Below are positions 22,168-32,127 of a stretch of 34,801 nt of DNA, piece by piece. Origin of the DNA: CAJWBT01 sp964401855 (GTDB lineage Bacteria; Chloroflexota; Dehalococcoidia; Lucifugimonadales; UBA3495); the NCBI GenBank assembly GCA_964401855.1, contig CAYOAF010000133.1, forward strand, positions 1-34,801, written 5' to 3'. Position 1 is the first letter of the stretch, and each line of letters opens with the position of its first letter. Both the position numbers and the translations under genes were made by a program. Below the pieces are notes generated by a model. The model did no database searches, was not told where the DNA came from, and worked only from the letters and a program-made list of their open reading frames with translations.

Positions 22168-23874
22168 GTGGTGAAACCAAAGCGGGCCGTTGAGCCCCTC
22201 TCCCCCGACCCCATCACCACCGAGGTGGTGGGCAGCTCGCTGCTGGCGGCGGCGGAGGAAATGGGAGAGATACTGGTTCGAGCCGCCTATTCGGCCAACA
22301 TCAAAGAGCGCCGGGACTCGTCGGCAGCGATCCTCGACGTGAAGGGAGGCACCATCGCCCAGGCCTCCCACATTCCCCTGCACATGGGCTCCATGTTGGG
22401 GCTGGGGCAGGCCCTCCTCCAGCGATATCCGGAGTCGGAGATCCGCCCGGGAGACATCTTCATCACCAACGACCCCTACTCGGGGGGCGGTACTCATCTC
22501 CCCGACATAACCGTGGCGGCTCCGTTCTTCGCCTGGGGCAGGTTGGTGGCGTTCACCGCCAACGTTGCCCATCACGCCGAGGTCGGCGGCGCTCCCTCGC
22601 AGACGCTGGACATCTACACCGAGGGGCTACGCATCCCCCTGGTCCGGTTGTACCGGGGGGGCCAGGTTTGCCAGGATGTCATGGATTTCATTCTCCTCAA
22701 TTGCCGCCTTCCCGACGAGCGCCAGGCGGATCTGCGGGCCCAGGCGGCTTCCGTGGAAACGGGCCTCCAACGGTTGGAGGAACTGGTGGCCAGGTACCCT
22801 GAAGAGGTGTTTCTTTCCTGTCTGAGGCATCTCGAAGAGCAGGCCGAGGCTCAGGCCGTACAGGGGATTAGGTCCATTCCTCCGGGGACCTACCGCTTCA
22901 CCGACTACATGGACACCGACGGTACCGGCTCGGGACCGGTGCCGATCTCCGTGGCGCTGACGGTAGAGGAGGACAAGATCGGCTGTGATTTCGCCGGGTC
23001 CTCGCCCCAGGTGCGCGGCCCCATCAATCTCCCTTACTACGCTACCCTGGCCGGGGTGTACTACGCCCTCAAAGCGGTGGTCGACCCCACTCTGCCCGCC
23101 AACACGGGTTTCTACCGAACGGTGCACGTCTCGGCGCCTGAGGGCACCATCGTGAACTGCGTGTCACCGGCGCCGTGCCTCTTTCGCTCGGACACGGCGC
23201 AGCGGGTGGTGGAGGTGGTGCTGGGCGCCCTGGCCCAGGCTGCGCCGGAACTGGTGGTGGCGGCCAGCAACGGGGCCGTGAGCGGCGTCTACTTCCTGGG
23301 GTACAGGGAGGACGGGAGTTACTATGCCTACATCGAGACCCTGGGAGGCGGCATGGGAGCCAGCGCCTACGGCGACGGCGCCGACGGCGTTCAAGTGCAC
23401 ACCACCAACACCTCCAACCTGCCGGTTGAGGCCCTGGAACTCGAGTACCCGATGATGGTAGAGCAATACGAGCTGGCGGTGGATTCCGGCGGGCCGGGCC
23501 GGCATCGCGGCGGCCTCGGGATTGTCCGGCAGTACCGGGTGCTGACCGACGATATCCGGGTGCGCACCAAGGGCGACCGAAACCTGATCGCTCCCTGGGG
23601 CTTGCAGGGTGGACTGAGCGGGGGCCGCTGCCGGGTTGTGCGCAATCCCGGTACGCCGGCAGAGCAGGAGATCACCCCCAAGGAGTACGACATTCTCCTC
23701 AAAGCCGGGGAGAGCATCCTCTTCATTACTCCGGGGGCCGGCGGCTACGGCCCTCCCGGCGAACGGACCCAGGCCGACATCCTTCGCGACGTGCAAGAAG
23801 GTAAGCTGTCCCCCCGGGTGGCCGCGGAGGCGTACGCGTTGAGCCCGAAGCAGCTAAGAGACGCGGCGTCCTAG
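22168..23874 (+). CDS. hyuB: hydantoinase B / 5-oxoprolinase subunit B family protein
   Basis: The 568-residue protein shows the hydantoinase B hallmarks: DPITTEVVGSSLLAAAEEMG, RAAYSANIKERRDSSAAI, GDIFITNDPYSGGGTHLPD, VVVAASNGAVSGVYFLGY, GGGMGASAYGDGADGVQVH and GGPGRHRGGLGIVRQYRVL. It forms the catalytic partner of subunit A in ATP-dependent hydantoinase, oxoprolinase or related carboxylase complexes. The length is normal for the family. Translation probably starts at GTG 22168 (GAGGT upstream); a second GTG follows immediately. It lies ten bases after hyuA. After its stop there is a 190-base gap without a recognised gene before the monooxygenase gene. Confidence 0.92.
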   Translation: MVKPKRAVEPLSPDPITTEVVGSSLLAAAEEMGEILVRAAYSANIKERRDSSAAILDVKGGTIAQASHIPLHMGSMLGLGQALLQRYPESEIRPGDIFITNDPYSGGGTHLPDITVAAPFFAWGRLVAFTANVAHHAEVGGAPSQTLDIYTEGLRIPLVRLYRGGQVCQDVMDFILLNCRLPDERQADLRAQAASVETGLQRLEELVARYPEEVFLSCLRHLEEQAEAQAVQGIRSIPPGTYRFTDYMDTDGTGSGPVPISVALTVEEDKIGCDFAGSSPQVRGPINLPYYATLAGVYYALKAVVDPTLPANTGFYRTVHVSAPEGTIVNCVSPAPCLFRSDTAQRVVEVVLGALAQAAPELVVAASNGAVSGVYFLGYREDGSYYAYIETLGGGMGASAYGDGADGVQVHTTNTSNLPVEALELEYPMMVEQYELAVDSGGPGRHRGGLGIVRQYRVLTDDIRVRTKGDRNLIAPWGLQGGLSGGRCRVVRNPGTPAEQEITPKEYDILLKAGESILFITPGAGGYGPPGERTQADILRDVQEGKLSPRVAAEAYALSPKQLRDAAS

Positions 23875-24068
23875 CGTTATCTACCACCGGGGTATGGCCC
23901 GGCCGGCGGGCCCTGGAACCACCACTGACGGCAGTCCCGATGGCCCCTGCCAGATCTCAACCGAGGGTCTACCGCCGTTGAGGGATATCAGCCGCCACAC
24001 TCAAGAGGCTTCAAGACGGCTTGGTGTTAGAATGCCTCATGGTTTAGTTCATCGGTAGGAGGCCAGCG

Positions 24069-25085
24069 ATGCGGTTCGGTATCCTCCTCGGCGTCCCTTA
24101 CCCGGGGGACTTCGACTCTGTTAAGATGTACCAGCACATCTCTCAGCAGGCACAGGTAGCGTCCAAGAGCAACTTCGAGGCCCTGTTCGCCGCCCAGCAC
24201 TATCTGATCGGACCCGTTGCGGCCATGGTCCAGCCGCTCCTCCTCCTCTCCCACATGGCGGCGCAAGTGCCGGGAATGTACCTCGGGACGTCCGTCTTCC
24301 TTCTCCCCTTCCACCATCCCGTAGAGGTCGCAGAGCAGACCGCGACACTGGACGTGCTATCCGGCGGCAGATTCCTTTTCGGGGTGGGCCAGGGCTACCG
24401 GGATGTAGAGTTCGAGTCGTTTGGGTTGGAGAAGGGGCAGCGGAGACACCGGTTGGTGGAAGGGCTGCAGGTGATCCGAAAGCTCTGGGCTGAAGATGAC
24501 GTGACCTTTCAGGGACAATTCTTCCAGTTGGACGGTGTATCTATCGCTCCAAAGCCCCTTCAAGAGCCAGGCCCTCCTATTTTGATCGGCGCGGACACGG
24601 TGAGGAGTGTCTCACGAGTCCCCGCTGTGGGCGACCACTGGATAGCTAGCCGGCGCCACACCAAGGCCTTCCTGAGGCAGGCCGTCCCGGCATACCAGGC
24701 AGCCCTGGAACGTCAGGAGAGGGAGTTCAAGGGGTTGTTCATTTTCCGGGACCTGTGCGTGGCCGGGAGTGCGGGAGAGGCGGAGGACCGCATCAAGGAC
24801 GCCTACGAGAGGATGTACCAAATGTACCAGCGGTGGGGACAGCCTGGTGAACGGTACGACCTGAGCTTCGATGAGTTGAAGCAGGAGCGGCTCATCGCCG
24901 GGAACCCGGATGAGGTGGCTGAGCAGGTGATGTCGTATCACCAGGAGTTTGGCGCCGAGTTCATGTGGTTCACGGTGTACTGGCCAGGGATGGAGCCGCA
25001 GCTGGCGCTGGAGACGATCCGGCTGTTCGGGGAGCGAGTGATCCCTGTGATAAAACGAGCGACGCCGGCGTGCCCGCTGCCCTAG
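24069..25085 (+). CDS. luciferase-like (LLM class) flavin-dependent oxidoreductase
   Basis: The 338-residue protein has the bacterial-luciferase TIM-barrel pattern: MRFGILLGVPYPG, a strand ending ALFAAQHYL, LGTSVFLLPFHHPVEVAEQTATLDVLSGGRFLFGVGQGY (the most diagnostic run), RLVEGLQVIRKLWAEDDVTFQG and PPILIGADT. A late GNPDEVAEQV...FGAEFMWF follows. Such enzymes use reduced FMN or F420 to oxygenate or reduce small organic molecules. This family is known to be greatly expanded in SAR202 Chloroflexota, where roles in attacking refractory organic matter have been proposed. AGGAGG lies six bases before ATG 24069. It follows the hydantoinase genes on the same strand but with a 190-base gap, so it may have its own promoter (TAGAAT at 24028-24033, no clear -35). 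Confidence 0.9.
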   Translation: MRFGILLGVPYPGDFDSVKMYQHISQQAQVASKSNFEALFAAQHYLIGPVAAMVQPLLLLSHMAAQVPGMYLGTSVFLLPFHHPVEVAEQTATLDVLSGGRFLFGVGQGYRDVEFESFGLEKGQRRHRLVEGLQVIRKLWAEDDVTFQGQFFQLDGVSIAPKPLQEPGPPILIGADTVRSVSRVPAVGDHWIASRRHTKAFLRQAVPAYQAALERQEREFKGLFIFRDLCVAGSAGEAEDRIKDAYERMYQMYQRWGQPGERYDLSFDELKQERLIAGNPDEVAEQVMSYHQEFGAEFMWFTVYWPGMEPQLALETIRLFGERVIPVIKRATPACPLP

Positions 25086-25324
25086 TACGGGGCCAGGCAG
25101 GCCAGGATTTGCGTTCCAAATGACTTGGGCTTCAATCCGGACTGCCGGGAGACGGCGCCAGGTGCGGTAGACCGCCGCCAAGGCGGAGGCAGCGCCCGGC
25201 ATGAGAATGGGGCCGGGTCTTACCTATCTCTATGCCGGTTTCCTGGTTCTCCTGTTCGCATTCTTGACGGAGTTGGTCCCCAAGAACCGGCTCGCCGAGG
25301 CCGGCTGTTCGGCCATCACCCCGG
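25086..25324. other. convergent intergenic region, no supported gene
   Basis: About 240 bases lie between the monooxygenase gene (+) and the DppF-like gene (-). A plus-strand frame from ATG 25201 begins with one plausible hydrophobic helix (LTYLYAGFLVLLFAFLTEL) but then runs antisense through the ABC gene. It could be a gene remnant or chance. No clear terminator with a T-run was seen. Confidence 0.4.
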
Positions 25325-26336
<1,012 letters not shown>

Positions 26337-26359
<23 letters not shown>

Positions 26360-27326
26360 CGTTGTGCCTCCAGCAAGACGATACGTGGCCCGGGCCGATA
26401 GCAAAGCTGGGAGGATATTCCTCGCATTTGTCAAAGGTGTAGGGGCAGCGGGGCGCGAAGGCGCAGCCGGTTGGTAGGTTGTCTAGGGAAGGTGGCTGGC
26501 CTTCGATCGATGGCAGGTATTCCACGTCGACATCCAGGTCGGGTATAGATTTCAGCAGGGCCTCGGTGTAAGGATGGACAGCGTTATCGAACAGCTCGTT
26601 CACTTCCGCAAGTTCGACTATTCTACCGGCGTACATTACGGCCACCCGGTTGCACATGCGGGCAATAATGCCCAGGTCATGGGTGATGAAGATTATCGCC
26701 GTTCCGGTCTCCTTTTGAATCTCATTGAGCAGCTTCAGGTACTGGAGTTGAATGGTTGCGTCCAGAGAAGTTGTCGGCTCGTCAGCGATCAATACGTTGG
26801 GGGAGCGGGCTATAGCGATGGCGCCCACCACCCGCTGGCGCATCCCGCCGCTGAGCTGGTGGGGGAAAGCAGCAAGGCGCGTCTCGGGCGCTGGAATGTT
26901 CACCATGGCCAGCAGGTTCGTCGCCCTGCTGCGGAGGCTCTTGGAGGGCTGGGACGTATCCATCCTCAGGCACTCAATGAGCTGTTTTCCGATGTTGAAC
27001 ACCGGATTGAGCGAGGTGAGCGGGTCTTGCATTACCATGCACAGGCCTGAGCCTCGAATTTCCCGCATCTCGGCCTGGGTTTTTTCCAACAAATTCTCGC
27101 CCATGTACCAGATCTTCCCGCTTACGATGCGGCCGGCAGGCTGGGGAACCAACCCCAGGATAGACCAGGCGGTCATGCTCTTGCCCGACCCAGACTCGCC
27201 GACAACGCCCAAGGTTTCTCCCTTCTTCATCTCGAAGCTGATCCCGTCAACCGCCTTGACGACCCCGCTACGGGTGAAGAAGTAAGTCCGCAAGTCCTCT
27301 ACTTTCAGGACTACATCATCTTGCAT
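26337..27326 (-). CDS. Dpp/Opp-type ABC importer ATPase (DppD-like)
   Basis: The 329-residue protein carries Walker A GESGSGKSMTAW, a Q-loop in MVMQDPLTSLNPVF, signature LSGGMRQRVVGAIAIA, Walker B VLIADEPTTSLD and an H-loop in FITHDLGIIARM. The usual C-terminal extension is present: HPYTEALLKSIPDLD, LPTGCAFAPRCPYTFDKC. It would dimerise with the downstream DppF-like ATPase and energise the upstream permease. The start ATG 27326 lies 21 bases after the permease stop and has only a weak ribosome binding site (GGAAGG about eleven bases away). Family knowledge gives peptide/nickel/opine-type substrates; the operon context suggests an acid or amide that is then CoA-activated. Confidence 0.92.
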
Positions 27327-27347
27327 TTGCGCTAACCTTCCCGTGGA

Positions 27348-28385
27348 TTAACCCATCCGCCGGAGTTTCGGGTCCAGCGTGTCTCTCAGCCAATCGCCAA
27401 AGTAGTTGAACGCCATCACCACCGCCGTGATGACCAGACCCGGGAACAACGCCAACCACCACATGTCGATCAGAACGTCCCGGCCCTCGGCGACCATCAG
27501 GCCCCAGGCTGCCGCTCCGGGTTCCAAGCCCAGACCCAAGAAGCTGAGGGAAGCCTCAAGGAGGATTGTCTGGCCTACCAGCAGGGTTGCTATGATGAGC
27601 AGGGTGTTCAGCACGTTGGGGAAGATGTGGCGCCACAGTATCACCGGCCCTGACACGCCGGTAATTCTGGCCACCATAACAAAGTCTCGGTTCCTGACAT
27701 TCAACACCTCACCGCGAATCATGCGGGAAAACCGGGCCCACACAGTCACCATAATGGCCAGAATTATGTTCAAGACGCCTGCGCCCAGAATGGTCACAAT
27801 GATCATTGCGGCCAGGATAGTGGGAAAGCCCATGGCGGCGTCGGTGATCCGCATGATGGTGGTGTCGACCAAGCCACCTTTGTATCCGGCGATCAAGCCC
27901 AAGACAGTCCCGATAACGGCCCCGGCGCCCAGAGCCACTAGGCTAATGGTAGCCGAGGTTCTAGCGCCGTAGACCAGCCGGCTCAGCATGTCCCGCCCCA
28001 ACCGGTCGGTGCCCAAGGGAAACGTAAAGGTACCCCCCTGCTTCTTGACAACGCTGACCTCGTCGCCAATCTGAGCATTGCTATCGATTTTCTGAGCGTT
28101 TTTGAGGCTTATGAGGACGTTGCCTTTCCCTAACTCGACTTCATCCACCACTGTTTTTGAAACACTCTCGCCGCCGAACATGGCTGGAGGCCGCTTTTTG
28201 TTCTTCAGATCGATGCCATCGGCGCTGGGATCATGGGGAGCGATGAACGGCGCAAATATGGCGCATATCACCACGATTGACATAATGATGATGGGTATCC
28301 AAGGGAGCCGAGCTTGCCTCACCCAGCCCAGAAAAGCCAATACCTTGGTACCCGTTGTGGGTGTTGCCTCTAGTGCGACTGCCAA
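27348..28385 (-). CDS. Dpp/Opp-type ABC importer permease (DppC-like) with enlarged periplasmic loop
   Basis: The 345-residue permease has a first helix (IPIIIMSIVVICAIFAPFI), the FPLGTDRLGRDMLSRLVYGAR motif typical of DppC, about five further helices and the EAA loop (GEVLNVRNRDFVMVARITG). The segment between helix 1 and the GTD motif is about 70 residues instead of the usual 25 or so. It includes an extra stretch (SKTVVDEVELGKGNVLISLK...VVKKQGG) that looks like a small beta-rich domain. The start is TTG 28385, with GGAGGG six bases upstream. The gene begins 21 bases after the CoA-transferase stop. No DppB partner or substrate-binding protein is encoded nearby, so these are elsewhere or absent. 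Confidence 0.9.
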   Translation of the reverse strand: MAVALEATPTTGTKVLAFLGWVRQARLPWIPIIIMSIVVICAIFAPFIAPHDPSADGIDLKNKKRPPAMFGGESVSKTVVDEVELGKGNVLISLKNAQKIDSNAQIGDEVSVVKKQGGTFTFPLGTDRLGRDMLSRLVYGARTSATISLVALGAGAVIGTVLGLIAGYKGGLVDTTIMRITDAAMGFPTILAAMIIVTILGAGVLNIILAIMVTVWARFSRMIRGEVLNVRNRDFVMVARITGVSGPVILWRHIFPNVLNTLLIIATLLVGQTILLEASLSFLGLGLEPGAAAWGLMVAEGRDVLIDMWWLALFPGLVITAVVMAFNYFGDWLRDTLDPKLRRMG

Positions 28386-28406
28386 CTGGAACCCTCCGTT
28401 ATTGGT

Positions 28407-29618
28407 TCAGACCTGGACCACGCCTGCCCGAACGAACTCGCCGATCTCCGTCTCACTGTAGCCAAGCTCCTGGAGTACCTCTCCGGTGTGCTCGCCGAGG
28501 AGGGGGGCGTGTGTTCGGGCGGTCATAGGTGTCTCGCTGAGCTTGATGGGTAGACCATAGAATGTGCTGGCGCCCAACTCCGGGTGGTCCAGTTCGAACA
28601 TCAGTTCATTGTCCCGGAGGTGGGTGTCGCCAGTGCATATCTCTTCGAAGTTGCGCACAGGTACGATCCACTGCCCATGCTCGCGAAGCAATGGAATCCA
28701 TTCGTCCCGGGTCTTCTGCAGCATTATGTCCTGGACGATCTCTTTAAGCTCCTCCCGATGGTCCCAGCGCTGGTCACTGCCGTCGAATTTGGGGTCTTCC
28801 AGCAGGTCGGTCCTGCCAGTGCCCTCGCAGAACCCTTTCCAGGGCTCATCCCGCCAGGTGGAGATGGCCACCTCTTTGCCGTCCTTGGTACGCCAGACGC
28901 CGTAGGGTGGGGTCGAGTGGGTTGACCCCGTCTCGGCCTTGGGGGAAATCAAGTGGTTTCCCATATAGAAGGCCACTTGCTGCGGAAAAAGGCCGAGAAG
29001 GCAGGCGAAGAGGGAGGTCTTGACCTCCTGTCCCATGCCGGTGTCGTGCCGCGCGTAAAGGGCGGCCAAGACGCCAAAGGCGGTCTGGATACCCGTCACC
29101 GCGTCGGCGATCGCTTCGCCCGCCGGCACGGAGGTCCGGTCCTTGTAGCCGGTGATGCTCATGAGGCCGGTCATGGCCTGAATCTGCAGGTCCTGGCCGG
29201 GCAGGTCCTTGTAAGGCCCCTTGTCCCCGAAACCGGATATCGAGGCGTAAACGAGCCTGGGGTTGATCCGCCGCAACTCTTCGTAGCTAAGGCCCAGCTT
29301 CTTGACGGTCGTCGCCCGGAGGTTTACCAGAAACACGTCGGCCTGTTCCACCAGCTTGTAGATGATGCCGCGCCCTGCTTCGGTGGACAGGTTAACGGAG
29401 ATGCCGCGTTTGTTCCGGTTCACCGCAAGGAAGCCGTAGCCGATCTTGCCGTCTTTCATAATTGACGGGGCGGAATGTCGTGACCGGTCGCCCTGGCCGG
29501 TGGCCTCGACCTTGATGACGTCGGCGCCCATGTCGCCAAGCCACTGGGCACAATAAGGGCCGGCCAACATATGGGTAATGTCCACCACCTTGATCCCGTC
29601 CAAGAGTCCGTTACTCAT
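28407..29618 (-). CDS. CaiB/BaiF-family (class III) CoA-transferase
   Basis: From ATG 29618 the protein has 403 residues, the usual length. Diagnostic segments are GIKVVDITHMLAGPYCAQWLGDMGADVIKVE, RNKRGISVNL, ADVFLVNLR, LVYASISGFGDKGPY and PGQDLQIQAMTGLMSITG (its Asp matches the acyl-accepting Asp of formyl-CoA transferase), then YGVWRTKDGKEVAIS and PLLGEHTGEVLQELGYS. It would move CoA from a donor thioester to an organic acid, activating the acid for the dehydrogenases encoded just upstream. The frame is open to 29657, but the MSNGLLDGIKVVD start fits the family; GGAGG lies eleven bases before it. It is a middle gene of the operon, 57 bases after the first acyl-CoA dehydrogenase. Confidence 0.92.
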   Translation of the reverse strand: MSNGLLDGIKVVDITHMLAGPYCAQWLGDMGADVIKVEATGQGDRSRHSAPSIMKDGKIGYGFLAVNRNKRGISVNLSTEAGRGIIYKLVEQADVFLVNLRATTVKKLGLSYEELRRINPRLVYASISGFGDKGPYKDLPGQDLQIQAMTGLMSITGYKDRTSVPAGEAIADAVTGIQTAFGVLAALYARHDTGMGQEVKTSLFACLLGLFPQQVAFYMGNHLISPKAETGSTHSTPPYGVWRTKDGKEVAISTWRDEPWKGFCEGTGRTDLLEDPKFDGSDQRWDHREELKEIVQDIMLQKTRDEWIPLLREHGQWIVPVRNFEEICTGDTHLRDNELMFELDHPELGASTFYGLPIKLSETPMTARTHAPLLGEHTGEVLQELGYSETEIGEFVRAGVVQV

Positions 29619-29675
29619 GTTCTTGGTTGCCTCCGGGCTGGGGGGAACGCTGGTCACCCCAAAGCCGTCAATCCT

Positions 29676-30848
29676 CTAGTAACCGGGGAACCAATAGCCC
29701 CGGGTTATGTTTCGGGCAATCACCGCCCGGTGGACCTCGTTGGGACCGTCGACGATGCGGTCCGCCCGGGCGCCGCGATATATCCGCTCCAGCGGGAGGT
29801 CCGTGGAGATGCCGATGCCCCCGTGGATCTGAATGGCCCGGTCCGACACCTGCTCCAGGGTCTCCGAGCCAAAGACCTTCAGCATCGCGATCTCGGTTCT
29901 GGCGTCCAGCTTCTGGTCGAGTTTCGACGCGGCGTGGTAGCCCATCCAGCGGAGGCTCTCGATGCCAATGGCGGAATCGGCGAGCATCCACTGGACCGCC
30001 TGCCGGTCTGCCAGGGTCCTCCCGAAGGTAACCCGGCTGGTGGCGTAGTCCCGGGCCATCGTGAGACACCTTTCGGCGAGGGCCACATTGCGGGGGCCGA
30101 AGACGAGCCGCACCGCGCCCAGGGAGCTTTGCAGTATCTCCCAGCCCTTGCCCAGCTCCCCAAGGATTTTATCCGCCGGCACCTCCACGTTCTCCAGAGA
30201 CACCTCACAGGGCTGGTCGCCAAAGACGCCCGTGGGCAATCCCATTACCGGGATATGCCGCTCCACTTTGAATCCGGGCAGGTCGGTGTCCACCAAGAAG
30301 CAGGTGATCCCTTCTCTCCCCTCGGCGCCCCGCATCCGGGCGTACATCAGGAGGAAGTCGGACTCGTCCGCACCGGAGATGTAGGTCTTGCGGCCGTTGA
30401 TGACGTATTTCCCGTTCCGGAACTCAGCGTAGGTCTCTATCATCGACGGGTCGGACCCGGTTATGGGCTCGGTAATACCCGCATGGGCCAGCTTCAGTCC
30501 CCAGAGTGCGGGGATCAGATACTCTTCCTTCTGCTCCGCGGTACACAGGGCAAGTCCTTCGTAGACCGGCCGGCCGAAGGCGCAGTAGCCCACCAGGGTG
30601 GCGTGAATCTCCTCCTGCACCGCGACCCGCCCCACGAAATCTACCCCCGGCCCTCCGTACTCTTTGGGCACGTACAGGCCCCCGAGGCCGGCGTCCTTCA
30701 CCTTCTGGAACAGCTCGGCTCGTTTCTCTTGAGGGAGGAAGACTTCATCATAGTCGTACTCGCGCTCCAGGGGCAGCAACTCTCTATCGACGAACTGCTT
30801 CACTGCACCCCGCATCATGAGTACTTCTTCGGATAGCCCAAAGTCCAT
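29676..30848 (-). CDS. acyl-CoA dehydrogenase (copy 1 of a tandem pair)
   Basis: The 390-residue flavoprotein has the full family layout: an N-terminal helical domain (LSEEVLMMRGAVKQFVDREL), AGITEPITGSDPS (FAD-binding signature 1), GKYVINGRKTYISGADESDFLL, and the C-terminal helices with IQIHGGIGISTDLPLERIYRGARADRIVDGPNEVHR. The position of the catalytic base in medium-chain enzymes (Glu before Gly) is Asp in RIVDGPNE, as in ACAD10/11-like members. It would oxidise the alpha-beta bond of an acyl-CoA and pass electrons to an electron-transfer flavoprotein not seen here. It is co-directional with a close paralogue 65 bases upstream and the CoA-transferase 57 bases downstream. ATG 30848 has GGAG upstream. 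Confidence 0.93.
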   Translation of the reverse strand: MDFGLSEEVLMMRGAVKQFVDRELLPLEREYDYDEVFLPQEKRAELFQKVKDAGLGGLYVPKEYGGPGVDFVGRVAVQEEIHATLVGYCAFGRPVYEGLALCTAEQKEEYLIPALWGLKLAHAGITEPITGSDPSMIETYAEFRNGKYVINGRKTYISGADESDFLLMYARMRGAEGREGITCFLVDTDLPGFKVERHIPVMGLPTGVFGDQPCEVSLENVEVPADKILGELGKGWEILQSSLGAVRLVFGPRNVALAERCLTMARDYATSRVTFGRTLADRQAVQWMLADSAIGIESLRWMGYHAASKLDQKLDARTEIAMLKVFGSETLEQVSDRAIQIHGGIGISTDLPLERIYRGARADRIVDGPNEVHRAVIARNITRGYWFPGY

Positions 30849-30913
30849 GGCCGTGTCTCCGCGACCTCCCTATTATTCCCGCCGGGGCTCCGCTAGCCCC
30901 GGTGGGTACGTTT

Positions 30914-32086
30914 CTAGTAACCGGGGAACCAATACCCCTTGGTGAGGTTACGAGCAATCACAACCCGGTGGACCTCGTTGGGACCGTCGACGATGCGGTC
31001 CGCGCGAGCCCCCCGGTATATCTGTTCCAGCGGCAAATCCTTGGAGATGCCAATGGCCCCGTGGATCTGAATGGCCCGGTCCGACACCTTCTCCAGGGTC
31101 TCCGAGCCGTGGACCTTCAACATGGCGATCTCAGTCCTCGCGTCCAGGCCCTGGTCCAGCTTCCACGCGGAGTGGTAGCTCATCCAGCGCAGGCTCTCGA
31201 TGGCGATGGCGGAATCGGCGAGCATCCACTGGACCGCCTGCCGGTCCGCCAGGGTCCTGCCGAAGGTGGTCCGGCTGGTGGCGTAGTCCCGGGCCATACT
31301 GAGACACCTTTCGGCGAGGGCCACGGTGCGAGGGCCGAAGCCCAGCCTGACGCCGCCCAGGGAACTCTGAAGCACGGCCCAGCCTTTGCCCGGCTCCCCG
31401 AGGATGTTTTCCGCCGGCACCTCCACGTTTTCCAGGGACACCTCGCACGGTATATCGCCCCCGGAGCCGGTGGGGACCCCCAGTGTCTGGATCTGCCGCT
31501 CTACGTTGAAGCCGGGAAGGTCTGTGTCCATCAGGAAGCAGGTGACGCCATCCCGTCCCTCCACACCCTTCAGGCGGGCGTAAAACAAGAGGAAATCCGC
31601 CTTGTCCGCGCCGCTGATATAGATCTTGCGGCCGTTGATAACGTACTTCCCGTCCCGCTCCTCGGCGTAAGTCATCATCATTGACGGGTCGGCTCCGGAT
31701 ATGGGCTCGGTAATGCCGGCGCAAGCCTTCTTCTTTCCCCATAGAGCGGGAATAAGATACTCTTCCGTCTGCTCCGCGTTGCACCGGTAAAGCCCCTCGT
31801 AGACCGGCTTGCCGAAGGCGGTGTAGCCCACCAGGGTGGAGTGGATCTCCTCCTGCATTGCGACTTGCCCCACGAACCCGATGCCGGGCCCTCCGTATTC
31901 TTTGGGCACGTACATGCCGTAGAGGCCGGCGTCCTTGACCTTTTGGGTCAGATCAGCGCGTCTCTCGTCGGGGAGGAAGATCTCATCGAAATTGTACTCG
32001 CGCTCCAGGGGCAGCAGCTCTTGGTCGACGAATTGCCTGACCGCCCCCCGCATCATCGTGACTTCTTCTGAAAGCTCAAAGTTCAT
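30914..32086 (-). CDS. acyl-CoA dehydrogenase (copy 2 of a tandem pair)
   Basis: Like its neighbour it is exactly 390 residues long, and by eye roughly three-quarters to four-fifths identical to it over the whole length, so the two arose by tandem duplication. It has AGITEPISGADPS, GKYVINGRKIYISGADKADFLL, IQIHGAIGISKDLPLEQIYRGARADRIVDGPNEVHR, and the same C-terminal GYWFPGY. Both share the Asp at the presumed catalytic-base position. Differences cluster in residues such as LYRCNAEQTEEY versus LALCTAEQKEEY and around IQTLGVPTGSGGDIP, suggesting different acyl specificity, or a heteromeric enzyme of the kind known from steroid side-chain degradation (inference). ATG 32086 has AAGGAAG upstream. 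Confidence 0.93.
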   Translation of the reverse strand: MNFELSEEVTMMRGAVRQFVDQELLPLEREYNFDEIFLPDERRADLTQKVKDAGLYGMYVPKEYGGPGIGFVGQVAMQEEIHSTLVGYTAFGKPVYEGLYRCNAEQTEEYLIPALWGKKKACAGITEPISGADPSMMMTYAEERDGKYVINGRKIYISGADKADFLLFYARLKGVEGRDGVTCFLMDTDLPGFNVERQIQTLGVPTGSGGDIPCEVSLENVEVPAENILGEPGKGWAVLQSSLGGVRLGFGPRTVALAERCLSMARDYATSRTTFGRTLADRQAVQWMLADSAIAIESLRWMSYHSAWKLDQGLDARTEIAMLKVHGSETLEKVSDRAIQIHGAIGISKDLPLEQIYRGARADRIVDGPNEVHRVVIARNLTKGYWFPGY

Positions 32087-32127
32087 GGTTTTCTTCCTTG
32101 TTTCGCTGTGATTCTGGCCGGGTCTTC

